Source of the DNA: Evansella halocellulosilytica
GTDB taxonomy: Bacteria; Bacillota; Bacilli; Bacillales; Salisediminibacteriaceae
Reading direction: 5' to 3'
Assembly: GCF_002335745.1 (NCBI RefSeq)
Contig: NZ_NIST01000001.1
Location: 2,018,039-2,082,038, forward strand
DNA length: 64,000 nt
Below the pieces are notes generated by a model. That model saw only the letters and a program-made list of their open reading frames with translations. It did no database searches and had not been told where the DNA came from. The position numbers and the translations under genes were made by a program. This document shows positions 9,320 to 18,356 of this stretch, piece after piece (within the stretch, counting starts at the first letter, position 1; the number at the start of each line of letters is the position of its first letter).

Positions 9320-10114
9320 TTGAATAAAAAGTGGTTTTTAAGTTTAGCATTAGTGGCATCAGTTTCAGTTATGGCTGCGTGCGGAGATGCTGACGAAACA
9401 GAAGAAGAAAATAATGAGGACGCAGAGACTCAGGAAGAGGAAGCTGCTGATGATGAAGAAGCGGCCATAGATGAAGGTGCCGAACAGCCAGAAATGCCTC
9501 AGCCTGACTTAGATGGTATTCCTGATGTCGTTGCAGAAGTGAATGGTGAAGACATTTCAGCTGAAGAGTTTGAAACAACTTACCTCGGGCAATTTGACCA
9601 AGCAATGATGCAAATGCAAATGACTGGTGAAGAGGTTGACCAAGAACAATTAAAACAGCAAGTTGCAGAAAGTATGATTGGTCAAGAGCTTCTTATCCAG
9701 GAAGCTGAAAACCGCGGTTATGATGCTTCAGAAGATCATATTAATGAACTATTAGAAGAATTAGTTTTACAAAATGGACTTGGTTCTGAAGAAGAATTTT
9801 TTACTGCGTTGGAAGAACAGCAAGGGATGAGTGAAGAGGAAGTCATGTCATTGCTTGAAACGCAAGTAAAAGTCGACCAGCTTGTTGAAAGTGAATCTGA
9901 TGGTATTGAGCCAACAGAGGAAGAGCTAGAAGAAGCGTATGAACAGATGGTCGCTGAACAAGAAGCCATTGCTGGTGAAGATGCAGAGATTCCGTCATTT
10001 GAAGACGTTAAACCAGAAATTGAACAGCAATTGATGATGCAGAAAGAAGGAGAAGTCTACGAAATCCTAATAGATGAACTTCGTCAAGATGCAGACGTCA
10101 CAGTCAACTTATAA
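9320..10114 (+). CDS. SurA-N-type (PrsA-like) lipoprotein without a rotamase domain
   Basis: Extracytoplasmic lipoprotein of about 264 aa. The signal peptide (NKKWFLSLALVASVSV) ends in the lipobox MAAC, followed by a very acidic linker rich in Glu/Asp/Ala of about 45 residues. The rest is a SurA/PrsA N-terminal chaperone-like domain: VAEVNGEDISAEEFE, then helices with MIGQELLIQEAENRGYDAS and a closing helix. No parvulin-type peptidyl-prolyl isomerase domain is present, so it may be a folding chaperone rather than an isomerase. TTG at 9320 is taken as start because GAGAGGAG lies ten bases upstream; the ATG at 9311 is too close to that site. It is a single gene, with a terminator at 10145. Confidence 0.8.
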   Translation: MNKKWFLSLALVASVSVMAACGDADETEEENNEDAETQEEEAADDEEAAIDEGAEQPEMPQPDLDGIPDVVAEVNGEDISAEEFETTYLGQFDQAMMQMQMTGEEVDQEQLKQQVAESMIGQELLIQEAENRGYDASEDHINELLEELVLQNGLGSEEEFFTALEEQQGMSEEEVMSLLETQVKVDQLVESESDGIEPTEEELEEAYEQMVAEQEAIAGEDAEIPSFEDVKPEIEQQLMMQKEGEVYEILIDELRQDADVTVNL

Positions 10115-10144
10115 TATATTCAATCAAATAGTAACACGAGTATA

Positions 10145-10181
10145 CCTCGTCCTCAGCTTCTCTGAGGGCGGGGTTTTGTTT
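10145..10181 (+). terminator. terminator after the SurA-like lipoprotein gene
   Basis: CCTCGTCCTCAG pairs with CTGAGGGCGGGG, followed by TTTTGTTTTG. Confidence 0.85.
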
Positions 10182-10199
10182 TGTCTAGCAGTGTTTCAA

Positions 10200-11036
10200 A
10201 AAAGGGGGCGTTACGCGGCCATAGGATCCGCTATTTGTGACGAAAAGGGTGAAAAGCGGAGTTGAGCGGCCACCCGATCGCCGGCGAAATTGCGCGGCCA
10301 TAGGATCCGCTATTTGTGACGAAAAGTGTGATAAGCGGAGTTGTGCGGGCCCCCGATCGCCGGCGAAATTGCGCGGCCATAGGATCCGCTATTTGTGACG
10401 AAAAGGGTGAAAAGCGGAGTTGAGCGGCCACCCGATCCGCTATTGAATAAAAAAGTCGCTGATGACTTGTGTTTTGGAGGAGATAACGGAACAGGTGTCC
10501 TCGAAGGCAGAGAAAAAGCTGTTTTTTAGTCAAATAAGAGATCTGATGTCCGCCAAAACCTCCTCAGACCGTGAGCGAGATTGAGCGGCCATAGGATCCG
10601 CTATTTGTGACAAAAAGGCTGATTAGCGGAGTTGTGCGGCCGCCCGATCCGCTATTGAAAGAAAAAGTCGCTGATTACTTGTGTTTTGAAGGAGATAACG
10701 GAACAGGTGTCCTCGAAGGCAGTGAAAAAGCTGTTTTTTAGTCAAATAAGGGATCTGATGTCCGCCAAAGCACTCCTCCGATCACCTGCGAGATTGAGCG
10801 GCCATAGGATCCGCTATTTGTGACAAAAAGGGTGATTAGAGGAGTTGTGCGGCCACCCGATCCGCTATTGAAAGAAAAAGTCGCTGATGACCTGTGTTTT
10901 GAAGGAGATAACGGAACAGGTGTCCTCGAAGGCAGAGAGAAAGCTGTTTTTTAGTCAAATAAGGGATCTGATGTCCGCCAAAAAACACCTCCGATCGCAG
11001 GCGAGATTGCGCGGCCAGTCCGCCCAAAAGCACATC
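10200..11036. repeat. array of a 20-bp repeat family, partly tandem with a ~213-bp period
   Basis: No gene. The DNA is built from 20-bp units in two orientations. On the + strand these are ATAACGGAACAGGTGTCCTC (10483, 10695, 10908) and AATAAGGGATCTGATGTCCGC-like units about 50 bases later. On the - strand they appear as GCGGCCATAGGATCCGCTAT (10215, 10294, about 10372, 10582, 10798) and GCGGCCACCCGATCCGCTAT. Read on the same strand, all fit one consensus. The four-unit block repeats at 212-213 bases. Related clusters lie near 34.3, 61.8 and 63.4 kb. It sits between a terminator and the bla terminator, so it is purely intergenic. Confidence 0.85.
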
Positions 11037-11080
11037 AAATCACCTGTCAATTCCAGTTGAGGTGACTCGATCGGGTAATA

Positions 11081-11106
11081 AACGGCAGCTTCTCACAGCT
11101 GCCGTT
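11081..11106 (-). terminator. terminator after bla
   Basis: AACGGCAGCT and AGCTGCCGTT form a 10-bp stem with a 6-base loop, just beyond the bla stop codon on the minus strand. Confidence 0.75.
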
Positions 11107-11134
11107 AACCCGAAGTGTGTTCCCCTCAAGTAAA

Positions 11135-12034
11135 TTATTCTGACTCAAACAGAATATTGATCACTTCCTCTGTGGCTGTAGCAATGAGTGTATCGTCATG
11201 TTCTGCATCAAGTTCGTCCTTGCTGGAAAGCACGGAAAGGAGAATGGGATCTTTGTCGGGCGGCCAAATGATGGCAATATCGTTTCGGGTCCCATGAGAG
11301 CCTGCGCCTGTTTTGTCTCCTACTTCCCAACCTTCTGGTACCCCTGCGCGGATTAAATCATCTCCGGTTGTGTTTCGCTTGAGCCAATCGATGAGCAACT
11401 CTTGTTTATCAGCGGGCAGAGCATCTCCTAAAGTGAATTCTTGAAGACTTAGCGCTAGTGCCTTCGGAGTGCTCGTATCTTGTATTTCTCCAGGTTCGAC
11501 ATCATTTAGCTCAGGTTCAATTCTTTCTGGTTCTGTTACTTCGTCACCGATGGCTCGTAGTCCTTCTTTAAAGCCTTCTGGCCCACCGATCTCATTAAAA
11601 ATCAAATTTGCAGCTGTGTTATCACTGTATCGAATCGAGGCATCGCTAAGCTCTTTTAATGTCATTCCTGAATCAACATGATTTTCTGTAATCGGGTTGT
11701 AGTTGACTAAATCATCACTCGAATATGTAATGAGCTGATCTAAGTCGTCAATCGTTTTTTGTTGCAGAAGAACACCTACAGCGAGTGGTTTAAAAGTTGA
11801 TCCATAAGTAAATCGTTCATCAGAACGATAAGCAACCGTTTCCCCAGTGCCTGTGTCTAACGCATAGACTCCTAAACGTGCGTCGTATTCTTCTTCTAGC
11901 TGACCAAAAATCTCTTCAGTCATATTGGCAGGACTTTCAGGTTGATCTGAATTAACTTGATCATAATCATTTGAACATCCGAAAAGTAAAAAGGCTCCTA
12001 AAAGGGTGGAGCATATCATTTTTGCCATCTTCAT
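11135..12034 (-). CDS. bla: class A beta-lactamase, lipoprotein form
   Basis: Serine beta-lactamase that hydrolyses penicillins (and possibly other beta-lactams) outside the membrane. The signal peptide ends in the lipobox LLFGC (Cys20), so the enzyme is likely lipid-anchored, as in other Gram-positive penicillinases. The active-site elements are complete: S79-T-F-K82 (Ser70 motif), S137-D-N139 (SDN loop), E173-P-E-L-N (Glu166 loop) and KTGAG near residue 240. Length 299 aa is typical. The start ATG at 12034 follows GAGGAG. It is divergent from blaR1-blaI, with a sigma-A promoter overlapped by a BlaI-type operator, so expression is likely inducible by beta-lactams. A hairpin terminator lies downstream. 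Confidence 0.95.
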   Translation of the reverse strand: MKMAKMICSTLLGAFLLFGCSNDYDQVNSDQPESPANMTEEIFGQLEEEYDARLGVYALDTGTGETVAYRSDERFTYGSTFKPLAVGVLLQQKTIDDLDQLITYSSDDLVNYNPITENHVDSGMTLKELSDASIRYSDNTAANLIFNEIGGPEGFKEGLRAIGDEVTEPERIEPELNDVEPGEIQDTSTPKALALSLQEFTLGDALPADKQELLIDWLKRNTTGDDLIRAGVPEGWEVGDKTGAGSHGTRNDIAIIWPPDKDPILLSVLSSKDELDAEHDDTLIATATEEVINILFESE

Positions 12035-12118
12035 ATATAATCTCCTCGTCTCTATGGTATTGATCTAGTCTATTTTTCTACTTTTTAATAGTTGGATCCA
12101 ATATTTTAATAGTTTGTA

Positions 12119-12165
12119 GACTACATCTGTAATCGAATATTACACGTGTAATCTCGAATTGTCAA
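12119..12165 (-). promoter_or_regulatory. bla promoter overlapped by BlaI-type operators
   Basis: On the minus strand, TTGACA (12165-12160) is followed after exactly 17 bases by TAATAT. The palindrome ATTACACGTGTAAT (12139-12152) covers the -10 region. A second, weaker copy, GACTACATCTGTAATC (12119-12134), lies just downstream. Both fit the TACA-NN-TGTA core of BlaI/MecI operators, so BlaI should repress here until BlaR1 triggers its cleavage. Confidence 0.85.
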
Positions 12166-12171
12166 CACCAT

Positions 12172-12200
12172 TTTACAATCTGAGCCTAAAATGCTAAACT
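12172..12200 (+). promoter_or_regulatory. candidate blaR1 promoter
   Basis: TTTACA (12172-12177), a 17-base spacer and TAAACT (12195-12200) precede blaR1. The two BlaI-type operators lie just upstream, so both divergent genes could be controlled from the same region. Confidence 0.55.
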
Positions 12201-12277
12201 TTTAATGTTTATTAACGTGTAGTGCAGAACATGAAATAAAATCAAAGCCGTCGAAAAGACGATATTGGAGCTAAAAA

Positions 12278-14044
12278 ATGACATTACCACATATGCTCAC
12301 TTCTTTTGTTTTGTCAACGGTGACGATCATCGTAATTCTTTTAGTGAGAAAAATATTTCATAATCAGCTATCAGCAAAGTGGCGTTATCATCTATGGTTT
12401 TTGCTAATTTTTGTATTAACGCTCCCGTTCATACCGGTTAATCTTATAACGGTTCCAAATTTCTTTCATTTTGATCAACATGAAAGCCAAATTTTTTCTT
12501 CTGCTCAAAACAGTTTAAATCTTGCTGTACAAAATGAGCATTGGATGAGTGATTTTGGTACGGAGGTAAATCGTTTTGATGATACTTTCATCCATTTAAC
12601 CGTCCTATCGATTTGGGCTATAGGAATGATCCTTTTCTTTTTGGTGACGTTATATCACCATGTCAAATTACGACGTATCGTAATGACAGCGACTAAAATA
12701 AAAAGTGTAAAAGTACGACAGCTATTTGCCGATTGTACGAACACATTGGGCATAACTAAGAAACCAATGCTACTAGAGACATCATCTATACAATCTCCAC
12801 TGACATTCGGATTGTTTAAAACGTACATTTTGTTACCAAAAAATATGACATCCTATCTGTCAGAGAATGAAATCAAATATGTGTTGCTCCATGAGCTTCA
12901 CCATTATAAAAGCAAGCACATCAAAGTGAATTATGTATTTGTAATTTACCAGATTGTTTATTGGTTCAATCCGCTTGTCTGGAAGGCTTTTAAAGAAATG
13001 CGACTAGATAGGGAAATGGCGTGTGATACAGAAGTCTTACGTTCATTGGATCGTTCCGATTATAAAAAGTACGGCAATACGATTATTCGTTTTGCGGAAA
13101 GGAATGCACAGTCGTCCTATCTACATTTAACGAACCCATTATATGGTCCGAAAAGGCATGTAAAGAGACGGATCATCAATATTGTTTCCTTTACTGAAGA
13201 ATCCAAGCTGCTACAATTAAAAAGCCTCATTATCTTTACGTTGCTTAGTTTATTTGTCATCGCCCAATTTCCTGTTTTAACGGGAGCAGCTGTTTCCAGT
13301 GAGCGTTATGTATTTGATAATAATCAAACGGTATATGAGGATTGGAGCACACACTTCGGCGAGTATGAAGGCAGCTTTGTATTATATAGTACAAACCAAG
13401 ATCAATTCCAGATTTATAATAAAGAAAAAAGTGTCACGAGGGTTTCTCCAAATTCAACATTTAAAATATACACCGCGTTAATGGCATTGGAATCAGGCGT
13501 GATTACAAGGGATGATTCACTGTTAGAATGGGATGGCGTGCATCATAATTATGATGCATGGAATACAAATCATAACTTGGCAACTGCAATGAATCAGTCT
13601 GTTACCTGGTACTTTCAAGAATTAGATAGACATATGCAAAAGGACAACATTCAACATTATATCAATGAGCTGGATTACGGCAATAAAGATCTCTCGGGCG
13701 GATTAAGGGAGTATTGGTTAGAATCTTCCTTGAAAATATCTCCTGTTGAACAGGTGGAGCTGCTTCGCGAGTTCTATGCAAACCAATTCAATTTTAGAGA
13801 TAACAATGTGCATCACGTAAAAGAGGTATTAAAATTAGAAGAAAACAGAGGTGCAACCCTTTATGGAAAAACAGGCACCGGTATGGTTAACGGTAAAGTC
13901 ATTAACGGTTGGTTTATCGGATTTCTAGAAACGGATACGGATACTTACTTTTTTGCAACGAACATCCAACACGATGATAACGCGTACGGAAGTGATGCCG
14001 CCGAAATCACGTTATCCATTCTGAACAGCGAAGGGATTTATTAA
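12278..14044 (+). CDS. blaR1: BlaR1 beta-lactam sensor-transducer (M56 protease)
   Basis: Integral membrane receptor. The extracellular penicillin-binding domain is acylated by beta-lactams, which activates the cytoplasmic zinc protease domain and leads to loss of the BlaI repressor. The N-terminal half has membrane helices and the M56 zinc motif HELHH (in LLHELHHYKSKH, about residue 205), with a conserved Glu in MRLDREMACD. A membrane helix near residue 320 leads to the sensor domain, homologous to class D beta-lactamases, with the acylation motif NSTFK and LYGKTGTG. Length 588 aa is typical. It is followed by blaI after 27 bases. Confidence 0.93.
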   Translation: MTLPHMLTSFVLSTVTIIVILLVRKIFHNQLSAKWRYHLWFLLIFVLTLPFIPVNLITVPNFFHFDQHESQIFSSAQNSLNLAVQNEHWMSDFGTEVNRFDDTFIHLTVLSIWAIGMILFFLVTLYHHVKLRRIVMTATKIKSVKVRQLFADCTNTLGITKKPMLLETSSIQSPLTFGLFKTYILLPKNMTSYLSENEIKYVLLHELHHYKSKHIKVNYVFVIYQIVYWFNPLVWKAFKEMRLDREMACDTEVLRSLDRSDYKKYGNTIIRFAERNAQSSYLHLTNPLYGPKRHVKRRIINIVSFTEESKLLQLKSLIIFTLLSLFVIAQFPVLTGAAVSSERYVFDNNQTVYEDWSTHFGEYEGSFVLYSTNQDQFQIYNKEKSVTRVSPNSTFKIYTALMALESGVITRDDSLLEWDGVHHNYDAWNTNHNLATAMNQSVTWYFQELDRHMQKDNIQHYINELDYGNKDLSGGLREYWLESSLKISPVEQVELLREFYANQFNFRDNNVHHVKEVLKLEENRGATLYGKTGTGMVNGKVINGWFIGFLETDTDTYFFATNIQHDDNAYGSDAAEITLSILNSEGIY

Positions 14045-14071
14045 AGATCTGAAGAAAAGGAGGGGAAAAAG

Positions 14072-14455
14072 ATGTCTAATCAACCACCTAGTATTTCAGA
14101 AGCAGAGTGGGAAGTTATGAAAGTCCTTTGGACAAATGGATCACAGACAGCGAATCAAGTGATAGCAGCTATACAAAAACAAACGGATTGGAAACCGAAA
14201 ACGATCCGAACGCTACTGGACCGATTAACCAAGAAAAGTGTAGTGGGCGTCGACAAAGAGCAAAAAGTGTATAGCTTTTTCCCTCTATACTCTGAAGATG
14301 AATGTAAACGTGCGGAGGTACAATCTTTCATAAAGAGAATTTATGGTGGAACCGTTAAACCGATGCTGATTCAATTTATAGAAGAGGAACGGCTGACAAA
14401 AGAAGAATTGGACGAACTGAAATCGATTTTAGATCAAAAACAGGATGATCAATAA
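14072..14455 (+). CDS. blaI: BlaI/MecI-family transcriptional repressor
   Basis: 127-aa winged-helix repressor: [13 protein letters not shown] at the start, recognition region [16 protein letters not shown], and a C-terminal dimerisation helix bundle. It binds TACA-NN-TGTA palindromes as a dimer and is inactivated when BlaR1 senses beta-lactam. The ATG follows AAAGGAGGGG. It is second in the blaR1-blaI-DUF2200 operon, and operators fitting its consensus lie in front of bla. Confidence 0.93.
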   Translation: MSNQPPSISEAEWEVMKVLWTNGSQTANQVIAAIQKQTDWKPKTIRTLLDRLTKKSVVGVDKEQKVYSFFPLYSEDECKRAEVQSFIKRIYGGTVKPMLIQFIEEERLTKEELDELKSILDQKQDDQ

Positions 14456-14481
14456 ATTCCTACACAGAGGGAGGATGTATC

Positions 14482-14832
14482 ATGGCTAAACATCAAATTT
14501 TTACAATGAGTGTCGCAAGAGTTTATCCCCATTATGTTGCGAAAGCGGAGAAAAAAGGACGTACGAAAGCAGAAGTCGATGAAATTATCCGTTGGTTGAC
14601 AGGATACAGCCAGGAAGAGTTAGAAGCGCATCTAGAAAAACAAACAGAATTTGAGACCTTTTTTGCGGAAGCTCCCCAGCTGAATCCTTCGCGGGCTTTA
14701 ATCAAAGGTGTAGTTTGTGGAGTCCGAGTAGAAGACATCGAAGAACCAACTATGCAGGAAATACGTTATTTGGATAAACTGATCGACGAGTTAGCAAAAG
14801 GCAAAGCGATGGAGAAGATTTTGCGGACATAA
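14482..14832 (+). CDS. DUF2200 family protein
   Basis: 116-aa cytosolic protein of unknown function. It matches DUF2200, with the signature start [20 protein letters not shown], then [12 protein letters not shown] and [14 protein letters not shown] ribosome binding site (GAGGGAGG) precedes the ATG. It lies 26 bases after blaI and before the terminator at 14847, so it is probably the third gene of the blaR1 operon and induced with it; whether it contributes to resistance is unknown. Confidence 0.85.
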   Translation: MAKHQIFTMSVARVYPHYVAKAEKKGRTKAEVDEIIRWLTGYSQEELEAHLEKQTEFETFFAEAPQLNPSRALIKGVVCGVRVEDIEEPTMQEIRYLDKLIDELAKGKAMEKILRT

Positions 14833-14846
14833 TATTTAAAAAGAAG

Positions 14847-14892
14847 AAACACTGATTTCATTTATAAAATATAAAAGGATCAGTGTTTTTTT
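14847..14892 (+). terminator. terminator of the blaR1-blaI-DUF2200 operon
   Basis: AAACACTGAT pairs with ATCAGTGTTT, followed by a T-run. Confidence 0.85.
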
Positions 14893-15151
14893 GTTGGCAA
14901 AAGTCTTGAAATTTCAGGCAAATGTGTATGAGGTTATTGATAAATAACCACGTTATTTCCACGCCATTTTCCAATCATCGAGTGATATAGCACAAAAGGT
15001 ATCATATATTTCTATTAATCAACGAGCAGTTTAGTTGAAAAGCAAATATAGGTATAAAGGATTTAAAAGGAAAGATGGAGAATTATACATTATTTAGACT
15101 ATTAATTTAGTTAGACAAATAGACTAAAGTGACTTAAAGGAGGAATAATAG

Positions 15152-15670
15152 ATGGAAATGAAATACCCAATTGGAAAATTTGAATTCAAAGGCGAGATTA
15201 CTAACAGCGTTACAAAGGATTGGATAAATGAGATTGAAGATTTACCAAGATTATTACAAGATGCTGTAAAAGACTTAGATAATGAACAGCTTGATACACC
15301 TTATCGTTCAGGAGGGTGGACTGTTCGACAAGTAATTCATCACCTTGCGGATAGTCATATGAATGCATATGTTCGCTTTAAATGGGCTCTAACAGAAGAA
15401 AAACTTGTAATAAAGCCATATGACGAAAAGAAGTGGGCGGAACTTTCTGATTATAAATTACCAATTGATATTTCACTATCTATGCTTGAATCGTTGCACA
15501 AACGCTGGACAACCCTTTTACGAAGTCTAAGTAGGACTGATATAGAAAAGACATTTATCCACCCAGAATTAGGTGAAGTTTCACTAGGTAAAAATATAGG
15601 TATTTACGCTTGGCACGGGCGACATCATCTTGCGCATATTACTTCTTTGTGTAATCGTAAGGGCTGGTAA
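15152..15670 (+). CDS. YfiT-family bacillithiol transferase (DinB-like)
   Basis: 172-aa DinB-superfamily metal enzyme that transfers bacillithiol to electrophiles as part of thiol-based detoxification. The sequence follows B. subtilis YfiT almost motif for motif: [13 protein letters not shown] at the start, [20 protein letters not shown] (first metal His), and the C-terminal [10 protein letters not shown] with the other two metal His. The four-helix bundle is cytosolic. The start ATG follows AAAGGAGG. It is a single gene with no clear operon partner. Confidence 0.9.
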   Translation: MEMKYPIGKFEFKGEITNSVTKDWINEIEDLPRLLQDAVKDLDNEQLDTPYRSGGWTVRQVIHHLADSHMNAYVRFKWALTEEKLVIKPYDEKKWAELSDYKLPIDISLSMLESLHKRWTTLLRSLSRTDIEKTFIHPELGEVSLGKNIGIYAWHGRHHLAHITSLCNRKGW

Positions 15671-16011
15671 GATAATTTGTGAGATTAACTTAAAGTAACG
15701 GGGAGCTTTAGTAAATTTACGTGTGGCAGTGTAGTAGCTTTTTTGCCAAAAAATGGAAAATATGTTATAATAATAAATCATCTATTGGGAAACGGACGAT
15801 GAACGACAATATAGAAATTTTGGTTGGATAATAACGAAAAATTCTCAACCTTTTAACGTAAGGAAAAGTTTTGCAAGTTTTAAGAAAAACAAGGTAAAAT
15901 AATATTCTTAAATTAGTAAGACTTTAGAAAAATTCACTATTCTTGAGTTTTTCTAAAGTCTTGACTAGCGATACAAATCGTTATTTATATTATTGAAAAG
16001 TCGAAGGTCCA
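15671..16011. other. spacer with an accessory-type motif and a 15-bp hairpin
   Basis: Contains TAACGGGGAGCTTTAG soon after the yfiT stop, a motif type that recurs after many genes in the next 18 kb. It also contains a perfect 15-bp inverted repeat (15918-15932 with 15948-15962, arm AAGACTTTAGAAAAA). The hairpin could end transcription of the minus-strand methyltransferase gene. No gene seen. Confidence 0.5.
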
Positions 16012-16683
16012 TTATGATTTATAAAGCCATACATTTAGACCGATTCCATCTTTTGTAATATTATGCTTTGAGAACTTGGTTTGAAGGATTAGGTCGCGAA
16101 ACCCCTCGGCAGTGTATGCTCCGCTTTTTAGAAAAGTTTTGAAACTGAGCTTAACAAACCAGTTGTCAAAGCCTTTCATGTTTAACCGTTTTAATTCATA
16201 TTCCAAATCTTTTTTTGAATAGGCATTATTCATATCAAGGATAAGTGCTGTACCACATGGTTTTAATACTCGATACATCTCATGCAAAGCTTGTAAAGGT
16301 TCCTTAAAATTTTTGAATGCAGCTGAACAGATGATGAAATCAAATTCCCCGTCTGGAAGAGGTAGGTCTGAGGCATTACCTTGTTTAAAGTCAATATCAA
16401 CACCGGCCTCTTTTGCGTTACGTTTTTCTATTTCTACGAAATCGTGGCTGATTTCTACACCTGTAACGTGAAAGCCACGTTTGGCCAAGTCAATTGCAAG
16501 ATAACCAGGTCCTGGGGCAACTTCCAATACGGTTGCATTCTTTTTTGTATTTGCTTCAACTAAATCGGCATAGCGTCGCATTTCATCGAGTCGACTGTTA
16601 CGCGTATTTTTGTCATACCACTTTGCCATAATACCATTAATGCCCACATCTTTCTTTTTACGCTTCTTTTTCATGTAGGTCAT
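16012..16683 (-). CDS. class I SAM-dependent methyltransferase
   Basis: About 223 aa. The SAM-binding motif I is VLEVAPGPGYLAIDL, with an acidic residue in VTGVEIS closing strand 2, then FKQGNASDLPLPDGEFDFIICSAAF and VLKPCGTALILDMN. These match Methyltransf_11/UbiE-like enzymes; the substrate is unknown. The N-terminus is very basic (KKKRKKK). The ATG at 16683 is eight bases from AGGAG; 16689 would be too close. It is the third gene after padR and a membrane protein gene, 12 bases from the latter, so probably the same transcript. Confidence 0.8.
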   Translation of the reverse strand: MTYMKKKRKKKDVGINGIMAKWYDKNTRNSRLDEMRRYADLVEANTKKNATVLEVAPGPGYLAIDLAKRGFHVTGVEISHDFVEIEKRNAKEAGVDIDFKQGNASDLPLPDGEFDFIICSAAFKNFKEPLQALHEMYRVLKPCGTALILDMNNAYSKKDLEYELKRLNMKGFDNWFVKLSFKTFLKSGAYTAEGFRDLILQTKFSKHNITKDGIGLNVWLYKS

Positions 16684-16695
16684 ATTCATAACTCC

Positions 16696-17319
16696 TCACT
16701 TTCTTTTGATAGCCATGAAGATGGCATTACTAATCAGTCCGCAAGCTACACCTAGCATGACACCTGCGCCTGCTCCTATGAGTGTATTAATCCATCCCTC
16801 ACTTAAAAATGCAGAAACACCTCCACTAGATAAAAATCCAATTAAGGAACCAATGGTTAAACCCATAATCGTAAATCCACCGTAAAATAATCCCACAGTC
16901 TCTCCATGATAGACATTCCACTCTTTGGATATTGCCGCAGTGTATTCTTCCAGTCCAAAATCATCAAATTCATTCATAAATTCTTCAAAACTTTCTTGGA
17001 GCTCTGCCTCGTTAAATTTTTCCTTTGTAATCCGTAATGCCTCTTCTTCAGAAAATCCTTCTTCTATAAGGTCATATAGTCCATCCCTTAGATATGACTT
17101 AATTTCCTCTGCAAAATCAGTATTACTTGATTCCAAGCTAAATTTACGACGATATTTATCAACTTTTTCACGTGCTTTTTCCACAGTATCAGCAAATTTA
17201 TTTTGGAGATGTTCCTTATATGTGATCTCTCCTCCTGCATATCCGGATTTGCGTGCGACGCGCTCCACCATACGGTCAAGTTCTTTTTGTGTTTCCCGTC
17301 TCAGCTTTTTCTCAGTCAT
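16696..17319 (-). CDS. membrane protein with a permease-prefix-like N-terminal domain
   Basis: 207 aa. The N-terminal 130 residues are charged and helical, with a permease-prefix-like pattern (YLRDGLYDLIEEGFSEEEALRITKEKFN). Two C-terminal hydrophobic segments follow (LFYGGFTIMGLTIGSLIGFL and LIGAGAGVMLGVACGLISNAI). Such proteins are often encoded directly after a PadR regulator, as here: the start overlaps the padR stop by eight bases (ATGACTGA). It is probably a membrane component regulated by or partnering the PadR protein; exact function unknown. Confidence 0.65.
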   Translation of the reverse strand: MTEKKLRRETQKELDRMVERVARKSGYAGGEITYKEHLQNKFADTVEKAREKVDKYRRKFSLESSNTDFAEEIKSYLRDGLYDLIEEGFSEEEALRITKEKFNEAELQESFEEFMNEFDDFGLEEYTAAISKEWNVYHGETVGLFYGGFTIMGLTIGSLIGFLSSGGVSAFLSEGWINTLIGAGAGVMLGVACGLISNAIFMAIKRK

Positions 17320-17653
17320 CCAAATTTACCCCTTTCAAAAATAATTCAACAACTTGTGTGAGGACTTCAAAGTCTCGCTTTCTTTGCTTTAAAAATGCAC
17401 GTCCTTCTGGTAGAAGTCGATAGTATTTACGTCTTCCACCGACTGACTCTTTCCCCCAATAGGATTGAATCAGCCCGTTTTTTTCCAGCCGTTTGAAGGC
17501 AAGGTACAAGGTTCCTTCTTTCAATTCAAACTTACCCTCTGTTTTCTCTGTAATCTGTTTTGCTAATTCGTAGCCGTATAATTCCTCCCGAAAGAGGCTA
17601 GAGAGAATAATAATATCGATATTACCTCTCAGCATTTCTTTATCGATTTCCAA
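17312..17653 (-). CDS. PadR-family transcriptional regulator
   Basis: 113-aa winged-helix repressor. LRGNIDIIILSSLFREELYG begins the domain, followed by ELKEGTLYLAFKRLEKNGLI (recognition helix and turn) and GGRRKYYRLLPEGRAFL (wing). A C-terminal dimerisation helix follows. TTG at 17653 is chosen because GAGGTGG lies five bases upstream. PadR proteins often autoregulate and control neighbouring membrane or export genes; here the next gene encodes a membrane protein, consistent with a self-contained regulatory unit. Confidence 0.85.
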   Translation of the reverse strand: MEIDKEMLRGNIDIIILSSLFREELYGYELAKQITEKTEGKFELKEGTLYLAFKRLEKNGLIQSYWGKESVGGRRKYYRLLPEGRAFLKQRKRDFEVLTQVVELFLKGVNLDD

Positions 17654-17759
17654 AACTACCACCTCTTCTCCGAATAACGATGACGCTAAATACTATATCA
17701 CACAGAGTATCATATCATAACTTACTCTATATAGCAAGGTATTGAAGCAAAAGTTGGAA

Positions 17760-18290
17760 GATGGGGACCTATCATGTCTTTATTACTTGTGTTAATAATC
17801 GTAATGATAGCAATGTATGTACCTCAAGGTGAGTTACGCTCTTTTTTGGGGGACAACATTATTTAACCTTTTCTAGGTCGTGGGAACCATAATTTCTATT
17901 ACGTATTCATGGTCATCCATCTGATGGTTTGCTACTGCTACGTTTGTTAAAAAGTTAAGATATAAATAACGATATTTTAGAAACGGCGGGCAAGAGTAGG
18001 GGAAGAAACAATGCTTTATACTTTTGGTTTCACTATTATTTTTGCTGGTATTGTTTGATAATTGCATTTACATTGAGTGACGCTGCTGGTACCGTTATGG
18101 TAACTCAAATTAAACTATGGGCTCATTGTTGGTGCCTTGATTTGGGTTAGTATAAAATTGACCGAAAGATAAGGTACGTGCAAAGTGAAACACCTACTTA
18201 AGTTTTAAAAGGTAGTATCCGAACTGATGGAAGTTACATACATTTGATGAACTCTATCGAAGCAGCAGAGGTGATGCTTCCTTTGTAACG
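17760..18290 (+). pseudogene. decayed small membrane-protein genes
   Basis: No intact gene. A fragment at 17774-17866 starts MSLLLVLIIVMIAMY and stops early. A second runs from ATG 18011 (LYTFGFTIIFAGIV), hits two stops, continues as AFTLSDAAGTVMV, shifts frame and ends as LNYGLIVGALIWVSIKLTER at 18172. This pattern of hydrophobic segments broken by stops and a frameshift points to a small multi-helix membrane protein in decay. The family is not recognised. Confidence 0.5.
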
Positions 18291-18356
18291 ATTGGAATAG
18301 ATTTTTTCAGGTTGAAAGATATGATTAAACTAAAATAACTATTCAGGAGGTTCGTG

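Noticed and set aside
10231-10533. 100-codon minus-strand frame in the repeat cluster
   Set aside because: Chance frame through repeat DNA, no start site, similar frames in each repeat period.
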